A stretch of DNA of 64,000 nucleotides, taken from positions 1 through 64,000 of the forward strand of contig CAYPCW010000006.1 of NCBI GenBank assembly GCA_964409335.1. Direction: 5' to 3'. A program made the translations under genes and the position numbers. Source of the stretch: JABMOW01 sp964409335 (lineage in GTDB: Bacteria; Fidelibacterota; Marinisomatia; SCGC-AAA003-L08; JACNLC01). This document shows positions 1 through 9,175 of this stretch, piece after piece. A model generated the notes under the pieces. It was not told the DNA's origin and ran no database searches. It worked only from the letters and a program-made list of their open reading frames with translations. Positions within the stretch are counted from its first letter, which is position 1; each line of letters starts with the position of its first letter.

Positions 1-659
1 TAACTGTGTCTTAACCAATGTAAAGTTACTGGTTTAGTCATTTTACATTTTTCTAACGCTTGTTTTAAAACACTTTGTAAGCTTTTTTCAGAATATTTTT
101 CTCCGTTATTTTGTCCTTCAAACAACCAAACATCAGGTTTGTAGGTTTTGTAATAATCCCTCAACAATCCTATTAATTTATCACTAATAGACGTAATTCT
201 ATCTTTTTTAACTTTCGATTGTTTAATAATTAAAATATACCTCTTCGATTCGATATGTGCTGGTTTTAAATTTAATAATCCGCCTCTTCGTAAACCACAA
301 GCATAAATTAAACTTAACATGGTTTTGTGTTTTACGTTTGTTGGAGCATTTAAAATAGCTTTTACCTCTTCCTTACTCAATACATTGGACAACAATTTAG
401 GGTGTTTTGGTCGGTGTATTATTTCAATATCAAAACTTTTATTTTGTACTGTTCTAAAAAACAATTTAATGGCATTAACCACTTGATTTTGAAATGAAGC
501 AGAGTAGTTGTTGGCTAAAATGTATTCATTGTTAAAAATGATCACATCTTGGTTGGTAATTGTTGTAATAGGTTTGTTGCTATAAAACTATAAAAACGAT
601 TGAATGGCATCGGCATAAGTTTTTATCGTGTTTGGACTGTAGCGTTTCGATTTTAGCCA
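1..659 (-). pseudogene. Tyrosine recombinase (phage-type integrase), decayed, cut by the left edge
   Basis: The reverse strand reads as a tyrosine recombinase: an N-terminal SAM-like DNA-binding part (SPNTIKTYADAIQSF, then SNKPITTITNQDV), the family box YACGLRRGGLLNLKP carrying the first catalytic Arg, and the start of the HxLRH box (LHWLRHS) at the window edge. An in-frame TAG at 588-590 splits the DNA-binding domain; the frame then stays open to the edge. From memory of the family, the usual LRRSELL is LRRGGLL here and the KGKKDR loop is KVKKDR, which also suggests decay. A GTG at 543-545 could restart a shortened protein. The stretch is far more AT-rich than what follows, and the wording of the protein is like Flavobacteria integrases. 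It is either a transferred remnant or a chimeric scaffold end. Confidence 0.8.
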
Positions 660-860
660 AAGTTAAAAAATCACGCGGTCAGTTCATAGACTGCGATTGG
701 GCTTTACCTTATTTTCTATTCTCTATCGCTAAATTTCAACAAATTTCTGCATGCCATCTGCGATCACCCACCATCGCGCAAATACCAGTGAAGATATTGC
801 CGTTATGGAAGTGATAGGACAGGACTTCCGGGGGATCCCGACGCTGTTCACAGGTTCGGG

Positions 861-1397
861 CTATGATTCACAAATGGCTTTGAGAGACGTTAATCCCTGG
901 CCGAAATCCTTATCCATCGCTTTTTCGTTGTTCATAAAGAGCATGATAAAATTAAAGGGGTAGGGAATTTTTGCTTCAAATCCCCAGGTTACCTGTGTGG
1001 CGTTACTTACCGGCAATAATTGAATATACGATGTGGCTTCGCTTTCGTAGGGTTCATGAAAAATCAACCTGGTCTCAAGTCGGTTCGGCGGATCAACCCT
1101 GGTGATTTCCTGACTGCCTGAACCTACGTCTTTATTTCCTTCCCAGGATTGCTTCGCACCCACCATTCCGTCAATGCCTGTCAGTGCGGTAGTCATTTGA
1201 GGATCCCGTTGCATCCAGGGGCTCCATTTATCCATCGCTCTGAATGTAGAGAGATTCAGCCATACAATTTCTTTCTGTGTATTGATCGTGATCGACTTTT
1301 CGTATTTGAAGTCTTTAGAGACAAAGAGGCCGCCTATTAAAACCATAATAACGGCGATGAGCAGAAGTAATCCGATAAATTTAAGAATAGATTTCAT
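861..1397 (-). CDS. SRPBCC-family (polyketide cyclase/START-like) membrane-anchored protein
   Basis: Protein of 178 residues with one N-terminal hydrophobic segment (about residues 5-27), followed by an SRPBCC-like fold: YEKSITINTQKEIVWLNLS at the start, a W-P-W element (MDKWSPWMQRDP) and the closing LTSLKAICE helix. Proteins of this fold bind small hydrophobic ligands; no ligand can be named here. The start is preceded by AAGGAA at a good distance. It lies 15 bases after the gene ending at 1413, which itself lies 15 bases after csaA, so the three probably form one transcript. Family is likely, function unknown. Confidence 0.75.
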   Translation of the reverse strand: MKSILKFIGLLLLIAVIMVLIGGLFVSKDFKYEKSITINTQKEIVWLNLSTFRAMDKWSPWMQRDPQMTTALTGIDGMVGAKQSWEGNKDVGSGSQEITRVDPPNRLETRLIFHEPYESEATSYIQLLPVSNATQVTWGFEAKIPYPFNFIMLFMNNEKAMDKDFGQGLTSLKAICES

Positions 1398-1412
1398 AAA
1401 AACATTCCTTTC

Positions 1413-1949
1413 TTATTTAGGTTCAATTTTAATCAGTTCGTTGGTACCAAAACAGGCATATTGCTTTCCGGGGAATGACACGTCAAAGGAGGTGATAATA
1501 TGGTCATCAGATATTTTCTCAATTGACCACCGGGCTTTCCCACCGGGGACAAAATTTTCGATGGTTTCCGTCAAAAATACGAGTTTATTACTGGTAGATA
1601 ATGAATCTGATAACACATACTGATTGACGTATCCTTCGATGTTGAACTGACGATACACGATCTTGTCCCGGTGTTTGTCAAAACTGATGATCCCGTAATC
1701 CATATGATGTTCGCCTTCAGGTTTAGACGGGGTGGGTTCAAACCGGGAGTCATGTGTGGCTAATATATATTCCCCATCCATCAGATATTGGTACTGTGCC
1801 TCAATTTTTGAACTGTCGCTTCCAAATCCGCTGCCGGTACCGGACCAAGCGCCCAGCAGGAATCCCAAACGACCAAAGGGATCTTCACCGGCTGATATTA
1901 GTGCAGTCAAAAGAATAGCGCTAAGAAAGGCTGATAATCTGGTTTTCAT
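1413..1949 (-). CDS. Exported small barrel protein, DUF1579/nitrobindin-like
   Basis: Protein of 178 residues with a clear signal peptide (MKTRLSAFLSAILLTALISAG). The mature part opens with LGFLLGAWSGTGSGFG, the pattern that begins DUF1579 and nitrobindin-like lipocalin barrels (fLlGtWxGxG), and continues as alternating beta strands. A strong ribosome site (GGAGG) precedes the ATG. It sits between csaA and an SRPBCC gene, each 15 bases away. Heme or small-molecule binding is possible by family, but no ligand residue can be pointed to, so the function is left open. Confidence 0.6.
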   Translation of the reverse strand: MKTRLSAFLSAILLTALISAGEDPFGRLGFLLGAWSGTGSGFGSDSSKIEAQYQYLMDGEYILATHDSRFEPTPSKPEGEHHMDYGIISFDKHRDKIVYRQFNIEGYVNQYVLSDSLSTSNKLVFLTETIENFVPGGKARWSIEKISDDHIITSFDVSFPGKQYACFGTNELIKIEPK

Positions 1950-1964
1950 ATACCTCCGGTTGAT

Positions 1965-2297
1965 TTAATACACCCTCGCACCCGTTGGTACTATCCTGTC
2001 CGGTTGAAGCAGTACGCAATTCCCCCGATTATCCGGAACCCCTAAAACGAGTACTTCTGATATTTCTTTTGCGATTTGTCGCGGCGGAAAATTTACAATA
2101 CATAGTACCATCTTACCCATGAGTTGATAGGATGTATAATTTTGAGTCAGTTGTGCACAGGATTTTTTCAATCCCAACAACTCCCCAAAGTCAATTTTCA
2201 GTTTATACGCGGGTTTTCGGGCTTCAGGGAAATCTTGCACTTCGATGATCCGGCCGGTTCGGATGTCTAAAGTTAAAAAATCTTCAATCTCTGCCAT
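1965..2297 (-). CDS. csaA: CsaA-type tRNA-binding protein
   Basis: Protein of 110 residues, the usual length for CsaA, made of a single tRNA-binding OB-fold domain like that at the C-terminus of MetRS and the N-terminus of PheRS beta. Visible marks are LDIRTGRIIEVQDFPEARKPAY near the N-terminus, GKMVLCIVNFPPRQI in the middle and SEVLVLGVP near the end. Members form dimers that bind tRNA and have been described as chaperone-like in export. The ribosome site is weak. It heads the three-gene group running down to 861. Confidence 0.9.
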   Translation of the reverse strand: MAEIEDFLTLDIRTGRIIEVQDFPEARKPAYKLKIDFGELLGLKKSCAQLTQNYTSYQLMGKMVLCIVNFPPRQIAKEISEVLVLGVPDNRGNCVLLQPDRIVPTGARVY

Positions 2298-2628
2298 TAT
2301 TTTTTCTCTGTTTCAGGTTATTTCTTTGTCGATACAATCGGGATATCCATCCATAAGATTGCAAAACACTCCGGATCGTCCCATAGTTCTGCCAGACAAA
2401 TTCACCTGGTCAGCAACTCATTTAATATGTTCCCACACCATATTAGCCAACCTTAAAAAAGGGCGGGAGTATAAAAAATTTCTTTGTCGCCCCGTCTCAT
2501 GTGCAATAACGTACTTCTGCTCATTTACTTCCCCAGTGGCTTTCCGTCAATGCAATCGTTTAAACTTCACCTAAACAATGCGGACATCTTCATGTCATAA
2601 TAAAGATAACGTTTGAAACAAAGATCTG
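2298..2628. other. Intergenic stretch with a possible decayed reading frame
   Basis: No intact gene. On the minus strand a frame from about 2525 to 2300 reads EQKYVIAHETGRQRN..., interrupted by a stop and then open again to the codon before csaA. YVIAHE resembles the HExxH entry of neutral zinc metallopeptidases, but the second His is missing and nothing else confirms it. Most likely a small relic or chance. Confidence 0.3.
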
Positions 2629-3321
2629 TCAACCGGTAATCCGACAGAACAGACAGGATTCATCTATTTCGGTAAATGCCGGGATGGTCCCTAATTCGGC
2701 CGCCATTCGGGTAAGATCATCCTTCCGGTAAGTGGTCGCACGGAATCCGTCCTTACACACGATCTCCCCGTTACCGGTGGCTTCAGTATGGATTTCACCT
2801 AACAATCCTGCCTTTGACTGCCGGATGAACCAATCCAGTCGGTCGTTCCAGATATTATCTAAATACCCTGAAAATAATGCGAATCCGCCGGGTTTGACAA
2901 CACGGATCGCTTCCATCATTACACTGACCGGATTCTCGTGAAAAGCAGACAGTCCGTTTTGGATACAAAGTACAATATCGAAAGTGTTATCCCGACACCC
3001 TAATCGTGCAGCATTCATATTATAAAAGAAAGTACGGGGCTGGCGCCGCAATAGGGAGACAGCCATTTTCAGATTTTCAATAGAGATATCGATTCCCGCC
3101 AGCAGATTGCAGTGTGGCAGAAGGTCGGGGAAAATCCGGCCATAACCGCAGCCCAGTTCAAGTACCTGGTGGGCAGGGCGTAACAGACTTTTTACATAAT
3201 CTGTTTCGGCATTCAAATACTGTATGATTCGGGGGGGTGCGATGTCATAGCACCTTTCCAACCGTTTCGCAGACAGTTTTTTAGAATAGTAATTCACAGA
3301 TTTATTCAGGATAAACCACAT
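2629..3321 (-). CDS. Class I SAM-dependent methyltransferase
   Basis: Protein of 230 residues. Motif I is LELGCGYGRIFPDLLP (about residues 66-81), motif II has the acidic GIDIS strand end, and the post-motif region FDIVLCIQNGLSAFHENP followed by RVVKPGGFALFSG is the Methyltransf_11/25 pattern. The N-terminus (YYSKKLSAKRLERCYDIAPPRIIQYL) is like small-molecule methyltransferases found next to metabolic genes. The substrate cannot be read from the sequence. It stands alone, with 85 bases separating it from the DyP gene. Confidence 0.8.
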   Translation of the reverse strand: MWFILNKSVNYYSKKLSAKRLERCYDIAPPRIIQYLNAETDYVKSLLRPAHQVLELGCGYGRIFPDLLPHCNLLAGIDISIENLKMAVSLLRRQPRTFFYNMNAARLGCRDNTFDIVLCIQNGLSAFHENPVSVMMEAIRVVKPGGFALFSGYLDNIWNDRLDWFIRQSKAGLLGEIHTEATGNGEIVCKDGFRATTYRKDDLTRMAAELGTIPAFTEIDESCLFCRITG

Positions 3322-3406
3322 CCACCGGCGGAAGCGCTCCAGGACCCTGCCGGCATGGGCATCTTCCGGATCAGTCTTCTACCAGGTATGGCGACTTGCG
3401 CCGGTT

Positions 3407-4291
3407 TCAATGAATGCCCACCACCCTCAGATCCAGTCGATTGTGTGAAACCGGCGGACACCAGAAATAACTCCCGGTGACAGGGCGGGTAAACCGAAAC
3501 AAGGCATCAAATACGCCGTCATCCGACCCCACCATCCGGTGGAGAATCGCTTCAAAGGCATCCGTAGATTTTCCAAATGCCACAAAAACCAGCCCTTCTC
3601 CGGCGCTGTCTGCCCAAGGCATAGACCGCCTGATAACAAATGCCTCCGGATCAAAATTCTCCTGAGCCGCGCGTTTCACATGGGCGGATACCGGTGCATG
3701 CTCCAATTCCTCATTGTCCGATTTCCGTCGTCCGATCATATTATCCTGCTCCTGAACCGGATAGGACTCAAAACGGTTCAGATCATGAACCCATTTCTGT
3801 ACCGCCACAAAGCTGGAACCGTCAAGTCCCTCGCCCTGTCCCTGAACGCACCCTGCCCGAACCGCATCGTCTCCTTCTGGATTTTCAGTGCCGTCTTCGT
3901 AACCGGTAAGGTCCAGCCCCGATTGATATTTAAAGGCATCTATGATCTCACTCAACTGAAATCCGGGGGATACTGCAAGTCGGATCTGCCGGGTTTTATG
4001 GACAAGGTCTCCTCTGTCTGAACCCCGCAGCCAGCACCATAATGCAAAAGGCGTCCCCGGAATATCGATCCCCGCATGGGAATAGGATGGGAAATCATGA
4101 AGTCCCGGTATGGAGGCGCCCAACACTTCCAGGAGAGAGGCGCCGAAACCGACTACCGTGTCCCCGCCGGTAACGATCCTCCGAAGGTCCAGAAGTGCGA
4201 TTGTCGGATCTCCTCCGGGATACAGGGAAAAGGTCAGATACATGGCGTTTAACGGGACAGGTGATAAAATCCCGGATTGTATGGTATTCAT
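3407..4291 (-). CDS. Dye-decolorizing (DyP-type) heme peroxidase
   Basis: Protein of 294 residues, typical for class B (YfeX-like) DyP enzymes, which use heme to oxidise organic substrates with hydrogen peroxide. The signature GxxDG is present as GYEDG (130-134) with catalytic Asp133. The proximal heme ligand is His204 in APVSAHVKRA, and the distal Arg is in VIRRSMPW (about 221-222). The C-terminal FTRPVTGSYFWCPP is also typical. No signal peptide is seen, so it is probably cytoplasmic. AAGGAT precedes the start. No encapsulin gene is adjacent. Confidence 0.92.
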   Translation of the reverse strand: MNTIQSGILSPVPLNAMYLTFSLYPGGDPTIALLDLRRIVTGGDTVVGFGASLLEVLGASIPGLHDFPSYSHAGIDIPGTPFALWCWLRGSDRGDLVHKTRQIRLAVSPGFQLSEIIDAFKYQSGLDLTGYEDGTENPEGDDAVRAGCVQGQGEGLDGSSFVAVQKWVHDLNRFESYPVQEQDNMIGRRKSDNEELEHAPVSAHVKRAAQENFDPEAFVIRRSMPWADSAGEGLVFVAFGKSTDAFEAILHRMVGSDDGVFDALFRFTRPVTGSYFWCPPVSHNRLDLRVVGIH

Positions 4292-4888
4292 GATTACATC
4301 CTTAAATTTTATAATTATTATATTAATATGTAACTTTTATCGTTACACCAGTTGCGTCGCAAATTTAAGAATTCAAAGATATGTCATCCTGATAAAAATA
4401 ATATCAGGGCTTGATCCCAGGGACCGCCTCCGTGGGAAATAGCATTTGCTGATAATATTCCTGCGGGCGGATGGAGAAGCTGTTCTGCTCCAGCCGGCTG
4501 GATAATTCTACGCCCCGGCATCCCCCATGGCGCGGGGAGACAGGTCTGCATGTCGCCAGACAGGCGGTATATCCGTTCGTAAATGTGGCTCCCGGATTTT
4601 TTGCCAGTAGTTATATTCACCAGTGCCGGGTTTCTTGCCCGGAATTCTGTTTACATTTCCCATATATCGTACAATGAGACGCCCCTGTCATATACCCCCC
4701 GCAGTGTTGCGCTGTGAAATCAGGGCATCCTGTTCCGGATGGGTATCTCCCCGGTGAGATAGAACTGCCATAATGGTGTACTCTTTGGCGGTAATACTTT
4801 ATAGAAAACGGTTATACCAAATGGTCCTTCCTTGTAAATGTCGATACCCGCGGCGTTACACTACAGAAGGTCTGGCTTGCCGGGTGGT
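4292..4888. other. 597-base gap, possibly holding a decayed gene
   Basis: No credible intact gene. Reading the minus strand from about 4840 to 4385, short stretches in two frames look protein-like (for example ITAKEYTIMAVLSHRGDTHPEQ, then an in-frame stop, and later KKPGTGEYNYWQK), as a frameshifted relic would. The family is not recognised. The part just before the DyP start (about 4300-4340) is AT-rich and could hold its promoter. Confidence 0.3.
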
Positions 4889-5554
4889 TTACTCCGGTTT
4901 TAAACCGGGATGACGGTGAATTTTACCTTCCACCATATAAATTACGTCTTCGGCGATGTTCGTCATATGATCCGCAGCACGCTCCAGATACCTTGATACG
5001 CTAATAAGTTGAAAATACGATTCGATATTTTCAGGATCGGTGCGGATCAACGCCTGCACTTTTTGGTACATGCCGCTGTGGAGCTGATCGACTTCATTAT
5101 CGGCTTTACATACGGAATCTGCCAATCGGGCGTCCATCGCGACCAGGGCATCCAGGCTGTTTTTTAACATGGACTGTACAGCCGCCACCATCAGTGGGAT
5201 CGCCTTCGGAACGGTGACAGGTGGTTTTTTGGACAGAGAGATAGCACGTTCTGCAATATTTGAAGCCAGATCGCCGATACGCTCCAGGTCATTGTTGATT
5301 TTCAGAATGGATACTATAAATCGCAGATCGATAGCCACCGGTTGGTGAAGCGCCAGAATTTTCAGACATTCTTCTTCGACTTCAATCTCAAACTGGTCGA
5401 TCAGGTTATCCCCTTCGATGACCTTTTCAGCCAGTACGGAGTTCCGGTCGGAAAGCGCCTTTACGCCGTCCCGTAGATTTTCTTCCACCAGAGTTCCGAC
5501 GGACAAAATAGATTTCTTTAACTTATCAATTTCCCTTTGCAGGTGACGGATCAT
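4889..5554 (-). CDS. phoU: Phosphate-specific transport accessory protein PhoU
   Basis: Protein of 221 residues made of the two PhoU helical repeats. Each contains the metal-binding E/D-rich pattern: INNDLERIGDLASNIAERA in the first half and SRYLERAADHMTNIAEDVIYMVEG in the second. PhoU dampens Pst transport and Pho signalling by contacting the PstB ATPase and the PhoR kinase. Here it is the last gene of the pst operon, 15 bases after pstB, with a strong GAGGAG ribosome site. No phoB or phoR is nearby. Confidence 0.95.
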   Translation of the reverse strand: MIRHLQREIDKLKKSILSVGTLVEENLRDGVKALSDRNSVLAEKVIEGDNLIDQFEIEVEEECLKILALHQPVAIDLRFIVSILKINNDLERIGDLASNIAERAISLSKKPPVTVPKAIPLMVAAVQSMLKNSLDALVAMDARLADSVCKADNEVDQLHSGMYQKVQALIRTDPENIESYFQLISVSRYLERAADHMTNIAEDVIYMVEGKIHRHPGLKPE

Positions 5555-5569
5555 GTCATACTCCTCATA

Positions 5570-6376
5570 TTAACCGAATCTGCCAGTAATGTAATCTTCC
5601 GTTTCTTTTCGATCCGGATTCGTAAATATACGTTTAGTCACGCCAAATTCCACCAAATCCCCGTTGTAAAGAAAGGCGGTATAATCGGATATCCGCGCCG
5701 CCTGCTGCATGTTATGAGTGACGATCACGATCGTATAATGCTTCCGGAGTTCTTCAATGAGGTCTTCTACCCGGGCTGTGGATTTCGGATCCAGCGCCGA
5801 TGCCGGTTCGTCCATGAGAATAATCTCCGGTTTCATGGCGATTGCCCGGGCGATGCATAACCGTTGCTGTTGACCTCCTGAAAGCGCCAGTGCGGATTCG
5901 TTCAAACGGTCTTTCACCTCATCCCAAAGCGCCGCATTGGTGAGACTTTCTTCTACTAATTCATCCGGGTCGCCTTTAAAACCATTGATCTGCGGACCCC
6001 AGATAATATTTTTATAAATCGACTTTGGAAACGGATTCGGTTTCTGAAATACCATACCGATTCTGCGGCGGATTTCAACGGGATCTGCTTTTCGATCGTA
6101 AATATCAACCCCGTCAAACATCACCTGTCCGGTTATCGAAAATCCGTCAATAAAATCATTCATTCGGTTCAGGCTTCGGATCAGGGTGCTTTTCCCGCAT
6201 CCCGAGGGTCCGATGATGGCCGTTACCCGGTTTTTTTGAAATTTTATTGAGCAATCTGATACTGCCATGGATTCACCGTATTTGATGGTGACATGAAGTG
6301 TCTCCATAGCGGGATCGGGGATCTCTACCGGTTTATGACGGATAACAGCCTGACTTTTTTGGGGAAAATCTACCAT
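5570..6376 (-). CDS. pstB: Phosphate ABC transporter ATP-binding protein PstB
   Basis: ATPase of 268 residues driving phosphate import. It has Walker A GPSGCGKST, the Q-loop MVFQKPNPFPKSIY, signature LSGGQQQR, Walker B EIILMDEPASALDP and the switch His in VTHNMQQ. The chosen ATG (MVDFPQKSQ) overlaps the end of pstA by 7 bases. The frame is open for another 106 codons upstream, but that part lies inside pstA and is Cys/His/Arg-rich noise. The protein begins with the PstB-typical METLHVTIKYGE strand. Cytoplasmic, paired with PstA and PstC. Confidence 0.96.
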   Translation of the reverse strand: MVDFPQKSQAVIRHKPVEIPDPAMETLHVTIKYGESMAVSDCSIKFQKNRVTAIIGPSGCGKSTLIRSLNRMNDFIDGFSITGQVMFDGVDIYDRKADPVEIRRRIGMVFQKPNPFPKSIYKNIIWGPQINGFKGDPDELVEESLTNAALWDEVKDRLNESALALSGGQQQRLCIARAIAMKPEIILMDEPASALDPKSTARVEDLIEELRKHYTIVIVTHNMQQAARISDYTAFLYNGDLVEFGVTKRIFTNPDRKETEDYITGRFG

Positions 6377-7251
6377 TTGTACTTCCTTTGGAAATAATTT
6401 CTGATAATCACAGCGGCGGCATTCATTAGAAGCAAAACGCCCAGCAGGACAATAATTCCTGCCGCAGCCACCGTCTGGAATTCCGCCTGAGGCCGGGATG
6501 CCCAGTTGAATATCTGGATGGGGAGCGCCGTAAACGAATCCATGGGTCCTTCGGGGATAAAAGCAACATACGTGAGGGCACCGATCATGATCAGGGGCGC
6601 AGTCTCGCCGATCGCCCTGGACATTGCCAGAATAACGCCTGTTAAAATCCCCGGCGTGGATGCCGGGAGTACATGATGGATAATGGTCTGCCACCGGGTT
6701 GCCCCCAGCGCATAGGCTCCGTGCCGCACACTCTGCGGTACCGCCCGAAGCGCCTCCCTCGCAGCCATGATGATCACGGGCAGGATCAGCAGGGACATTG
6801 TCAGGCTGCCGGCAAGAACACTTCGACCCAATCCCATAAACCGGACGAATATCGCTAACCCTAAAATACCATACACGATGGACGGAACCCCCGCCAGGTT
6901 TGCAATATTGATCTCGATAAATTTACCCAATATACCTTTTTTTCCGTATTCCTCAAGGTAAATGGCAGATGCCGTACCCAAAGGAACGGAAATGAGAAAG
7001 ATCAGACTGATAAGCCAAATGCTTCCGTACAGTGCAGATTTTATCCCCGCTTTATCCGGAAATCTTGAGGGAAAATTCTGCAAAAACCCGAGGTTTAATC
7101 GCTGGAATCCCTGCAGAGTCACATGGGTAAGCAGAACCAGTAATATAATGACTGATACCCAGGTAATGGTTAAACTTATGATCCGGAAAATGTTTTCGAT
7201 CTTCCTGCGCCGCTTCAGTCCTGATGAAAATCCTGAATTATCACCGGTCAT
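6370..7251 (-). CDS. pstA: Phosphate ABC transporter permease PstA
   Basis: Inner-membrane permease of 293 residues with six predicted membrane segments. It carries the EAA coupling loop that contacts PstB (AAREALRAVPQSVRHGAYALGATRW) and the YLEEYGKKG periplasmic element common to PstA proteins. It forms the membrane channel with PstC. The start overlaps the pstC stop by 4 bases (ATGA), so the two are translationally coupled. Length and motifs are normal. Confidence 0.95.
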   Translation of the reverse strand: MTGDNSGFSSGLKRRRKIENIFRIISLTITWVSVIILLVLLTHVTLQGFQRLNLGFLQNFPSRFPDKAGIKSALYGSIWLISLIFLISVPLGTASAIYLEEYGKKGILGKFIEINIANLAGVPSIVYGILGLAIFVRFMGLGRSVLAGSLTMSLLILPVIIMAAREALRAVPQSVRHGAYALGATRWQTIIHHVLPASTPGILTGVILAMSRAIGETAPLIMIGALTYVAFIPEGPMDSFTALPIQIFNWASRPQAEFQTVAAAGIIVLLGVLLLMNAAAVIIRNYFQRKYKW

Positions 7252-8165
7252 TCGTACACCTCACGAAAATGGTGCATGACCCGGTTGGCGATGATGTTCA
7301 TCAATAAGGTCACGAAAAAGAGCAGCGCACCAACAGCAAATATGGTTTGGTATTCAGTTCCGCCGGCAGGAGTATCCCCCAAACTAACCTGAACGATATA
7401 CGCGGTCATGGTCTGGATACTTTCCAGCGGATTGATGGTCAGGTTGGGTGTGGCTCCGGCGGCGAGTGTTACTGCCATCGTTTCGCCAAATGCCCTGGAG
7501 ACCGCCAGAATAAAGGACGCCATAATCCCGGAAAATGCACCCGGAATGATCACCTGAGTGATCACCTCAAAGGGGGTGGCTCCCAATGCATATCCCCCTT
7601 GTTTCAATGTATTCGGAACGGCACGGATTGCGTCATCACATAGAGATGCCACCATGGGCAAAATCATGATGCCCACAACGATGGAGGCGCTTAATGCATT
7701 GAATACATGGGTGGAGGGAAAGACCTGCCTCAGTAACGGCGAAATAAAGGTGAGGGCAAAGTATCCATACACGACGGTGGGAATCCCCGCAAGGATCTCC
7801 AACACCGGTTTCAGGATTGTACGTGTCCGGTCTTCTGCATACTGGCTGAGATAAACGGCGGTAAGCACTCCCATGGGGAGCGCAATCAGCGCCGACCCGA
7901 CCACGATCATCAATGTCCCGGACAACAGGGGTAAAACCCCGAATGATCTGGGCTCAAGAAGCGGCTCCCACCGGGTGCCGAACAAAAATTTTATAATCGA
8001 TACTTCTTTAAAAAAACTGACTGATTCAGAAAGTAAAACGATGACGATCCCCGCCGTGGTAACCACTGATACCATGGCACACAGTAAAAGGAATCCTGCA
8101 ATCGCTTTCTCTTTCAAATATACGCGTTTGCCGCCGGCGATGATCGATCTTTCCGTCATTCCCAT
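7248..8165 (-). CDS. pstC: Phosphate ABC transporter permease PstC
   Basis: Inner-membrane permease of 305 residues, about six membrane segments. The EAA loop reads DDAIRAVPNTLKQGGYALGAT, and the N-terminal segment after the first helix contains FLFGTRWEPLLEPRSFGVLP, a PstC hallmark. It partners PstA. The gene begins 11 bases after pstS. Normal length, no oddity seen. Confidence 0.95.
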   Translation of the reverse strand: MGMTERSIIAGGKRVYLKEKAIAGFLLLCAMVSVVTTAGIVIVLLSESVSFFKEVSIIKFLFGTRWEPLLEPRSFGVLPLLSGTLMIVVGSALIALPMGVLTAVYLSQYAEDRTRTILKPVLEILAGIPTVVYGYFALTFISPLLRQVFPSTHVFNALSASIVVGIMILPMVASLCDDAIRAVPNTLKQGGYALGATPFEVITQVIIPGAFSGIMASFILAVSRAFGETMAVTLAAGATPNLTINPLESIQTMTAYIVQVSLGDTPAGGTEYQTIFAVGALLFFVTLLMNIIANRVMHHFREVYE

Positions 8166-8176
8166 ATCAAAACCGG

Positions 8177-9175
8177 TTATTCCGGCAGCAGGTCTTCTAT
8201 TTTTAATCCCACCGTATTCCGATTACTAAATACCGAACCGGTTATTCCTGATGAGTACCGTTTTAAACACAGTTGGTAGACAAGCTGGGGTAGCGGAACA
8301 TACCCCACTTCGCTCACCAGCTCGGGCGCTTTTTCCAGATAGAACCGGACAAACGCATCCACCTGTGGCTGTTGGACTGATGCGGGATTGACATAAATAA
8401 ATATAGGTCTGGACAAGGGTTGATAGGTCCCGTTGTTGATGGTGGTCTCTGTCGGTGTCACCGCCCCTTCTCCGTTGTCAATGGGGACTACCTTCAGCTT
8501 ATTGGTATTTTCTATGTAATAGGCAAATCCGAAGAATCCCAGTGCGTATTTATCGCCGGCTACGCCCTGTACTAAAACATTGTCGTCTTCGCTTTTTGAG
8601 AAATCCGACCGGCAATATTGTGACTTTCCATTGATGGCTTCGGTAAAGTAATCGAAGGTACCGGAATCCGTTCCCGGTCCGAACAAATTGATGGTTTTGG
8701 CAGGCCATTCAGGACGGATGTCCTTCCATGTATTTATGGTACTTTCCGGCATCCAGATCCGATGCAGTTCATCAACGGTCAGATAATCCACCCAGTCATT
8801 TTTCCGGCTTACCACGACGGATAATCCATCAAATGCCACCGGAAGTTCGATAAACGCCACGTTATTTTCAGATGCTTTGTCGATCTCTTTTTGTTTTATG
8901 GGACGGGATGCATCGCAGATATCCGTTTCACCGGCAGCGTACCTTTTGAATCCGCCTCCGGTGCCTGAAATCCCGACGGTTACCCGAACCCGCGGGTGAA
9001 CTTTTCCAAATTCTTCTGCGACCGCTTCGGTAATCGGGAAGACCGTACTGGACCCGTCAATGGATACCCCCCCGGTGAGAACACCCGGAACGTGATCCTT
9101 TGAACCGGACTTCCCGCATCCAACGATGAGTAACCCCATGGCACAGGTGAAGGCGATGATAGCTTTGTATTTCAT
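8177..9175 (-). CDS. pstS: Phosphate-binding lipoprotein PstS
   Basis: Protein of 332 residues, the periplasmic phosphate receptor of the Pst system. A lipoprotein signal is present (LLIVGCGKSG, lipobox Cys about residue 20). The binding site is marked by IDGSSTVFPIT, the G-rich GISGTGGGFKRYAAGETD loop, and GPGTDSGTFDYF. The C-terminal tail (VSEVGYVPLP) is typical. It heads the pst operon. GGAGAT precedes the start. Any Pho-type control would sit in the bases upstream of 9176, but no convincing Pho box was found there. Confidence 0.95.
   Translation of the reverse strand: MKYKAIIAFTCAMGLLIVGCGKSGSKDHVPGVLTGGVSIDGSSTVFPITEAVAEEFGKVHPRVRVTVGISGTGGGFKRYAAGETDICDASRPIKQKEIDKASENNVAFIELPVAFDGLSVVVSRKNDWVDYLTVDELHRIWMPESTINTWKDIRPEWPAKTINLFGPGTDSGTFDYFTEAINGKSQYCRSDFSKSEDDNVLVQGVAGDKYALGFFGFAYYIENTNKLKVVPIDNGEGAVTPTETTINNGTYQPLSRPIFIYVNPASVQQPQVDAFVRFYLEKAPELVSEVGYVPLPQLVYQLCLKRYSSGITGSVFSNRNTVGLKIEDLLPE

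Noticed and set aside
632..963. Short plus-strand frames at the left end
   Set aside because: No ribosome site or family match; the second overlaps the SRPBCC gene on the other strand.
3539..4021. A 160-residue plus-strand frame opposite the DyP gene
   Set aside because: It mirrors codon use of the DyP gene and has no motif.
5570..6694. A longer PstB with about 106 extra N-terminal residues
   Set aside because: The extra part is the out-of-frame reading of pstA and is Cys/His/Arg-rich; PstB begins near MVDFPQ.
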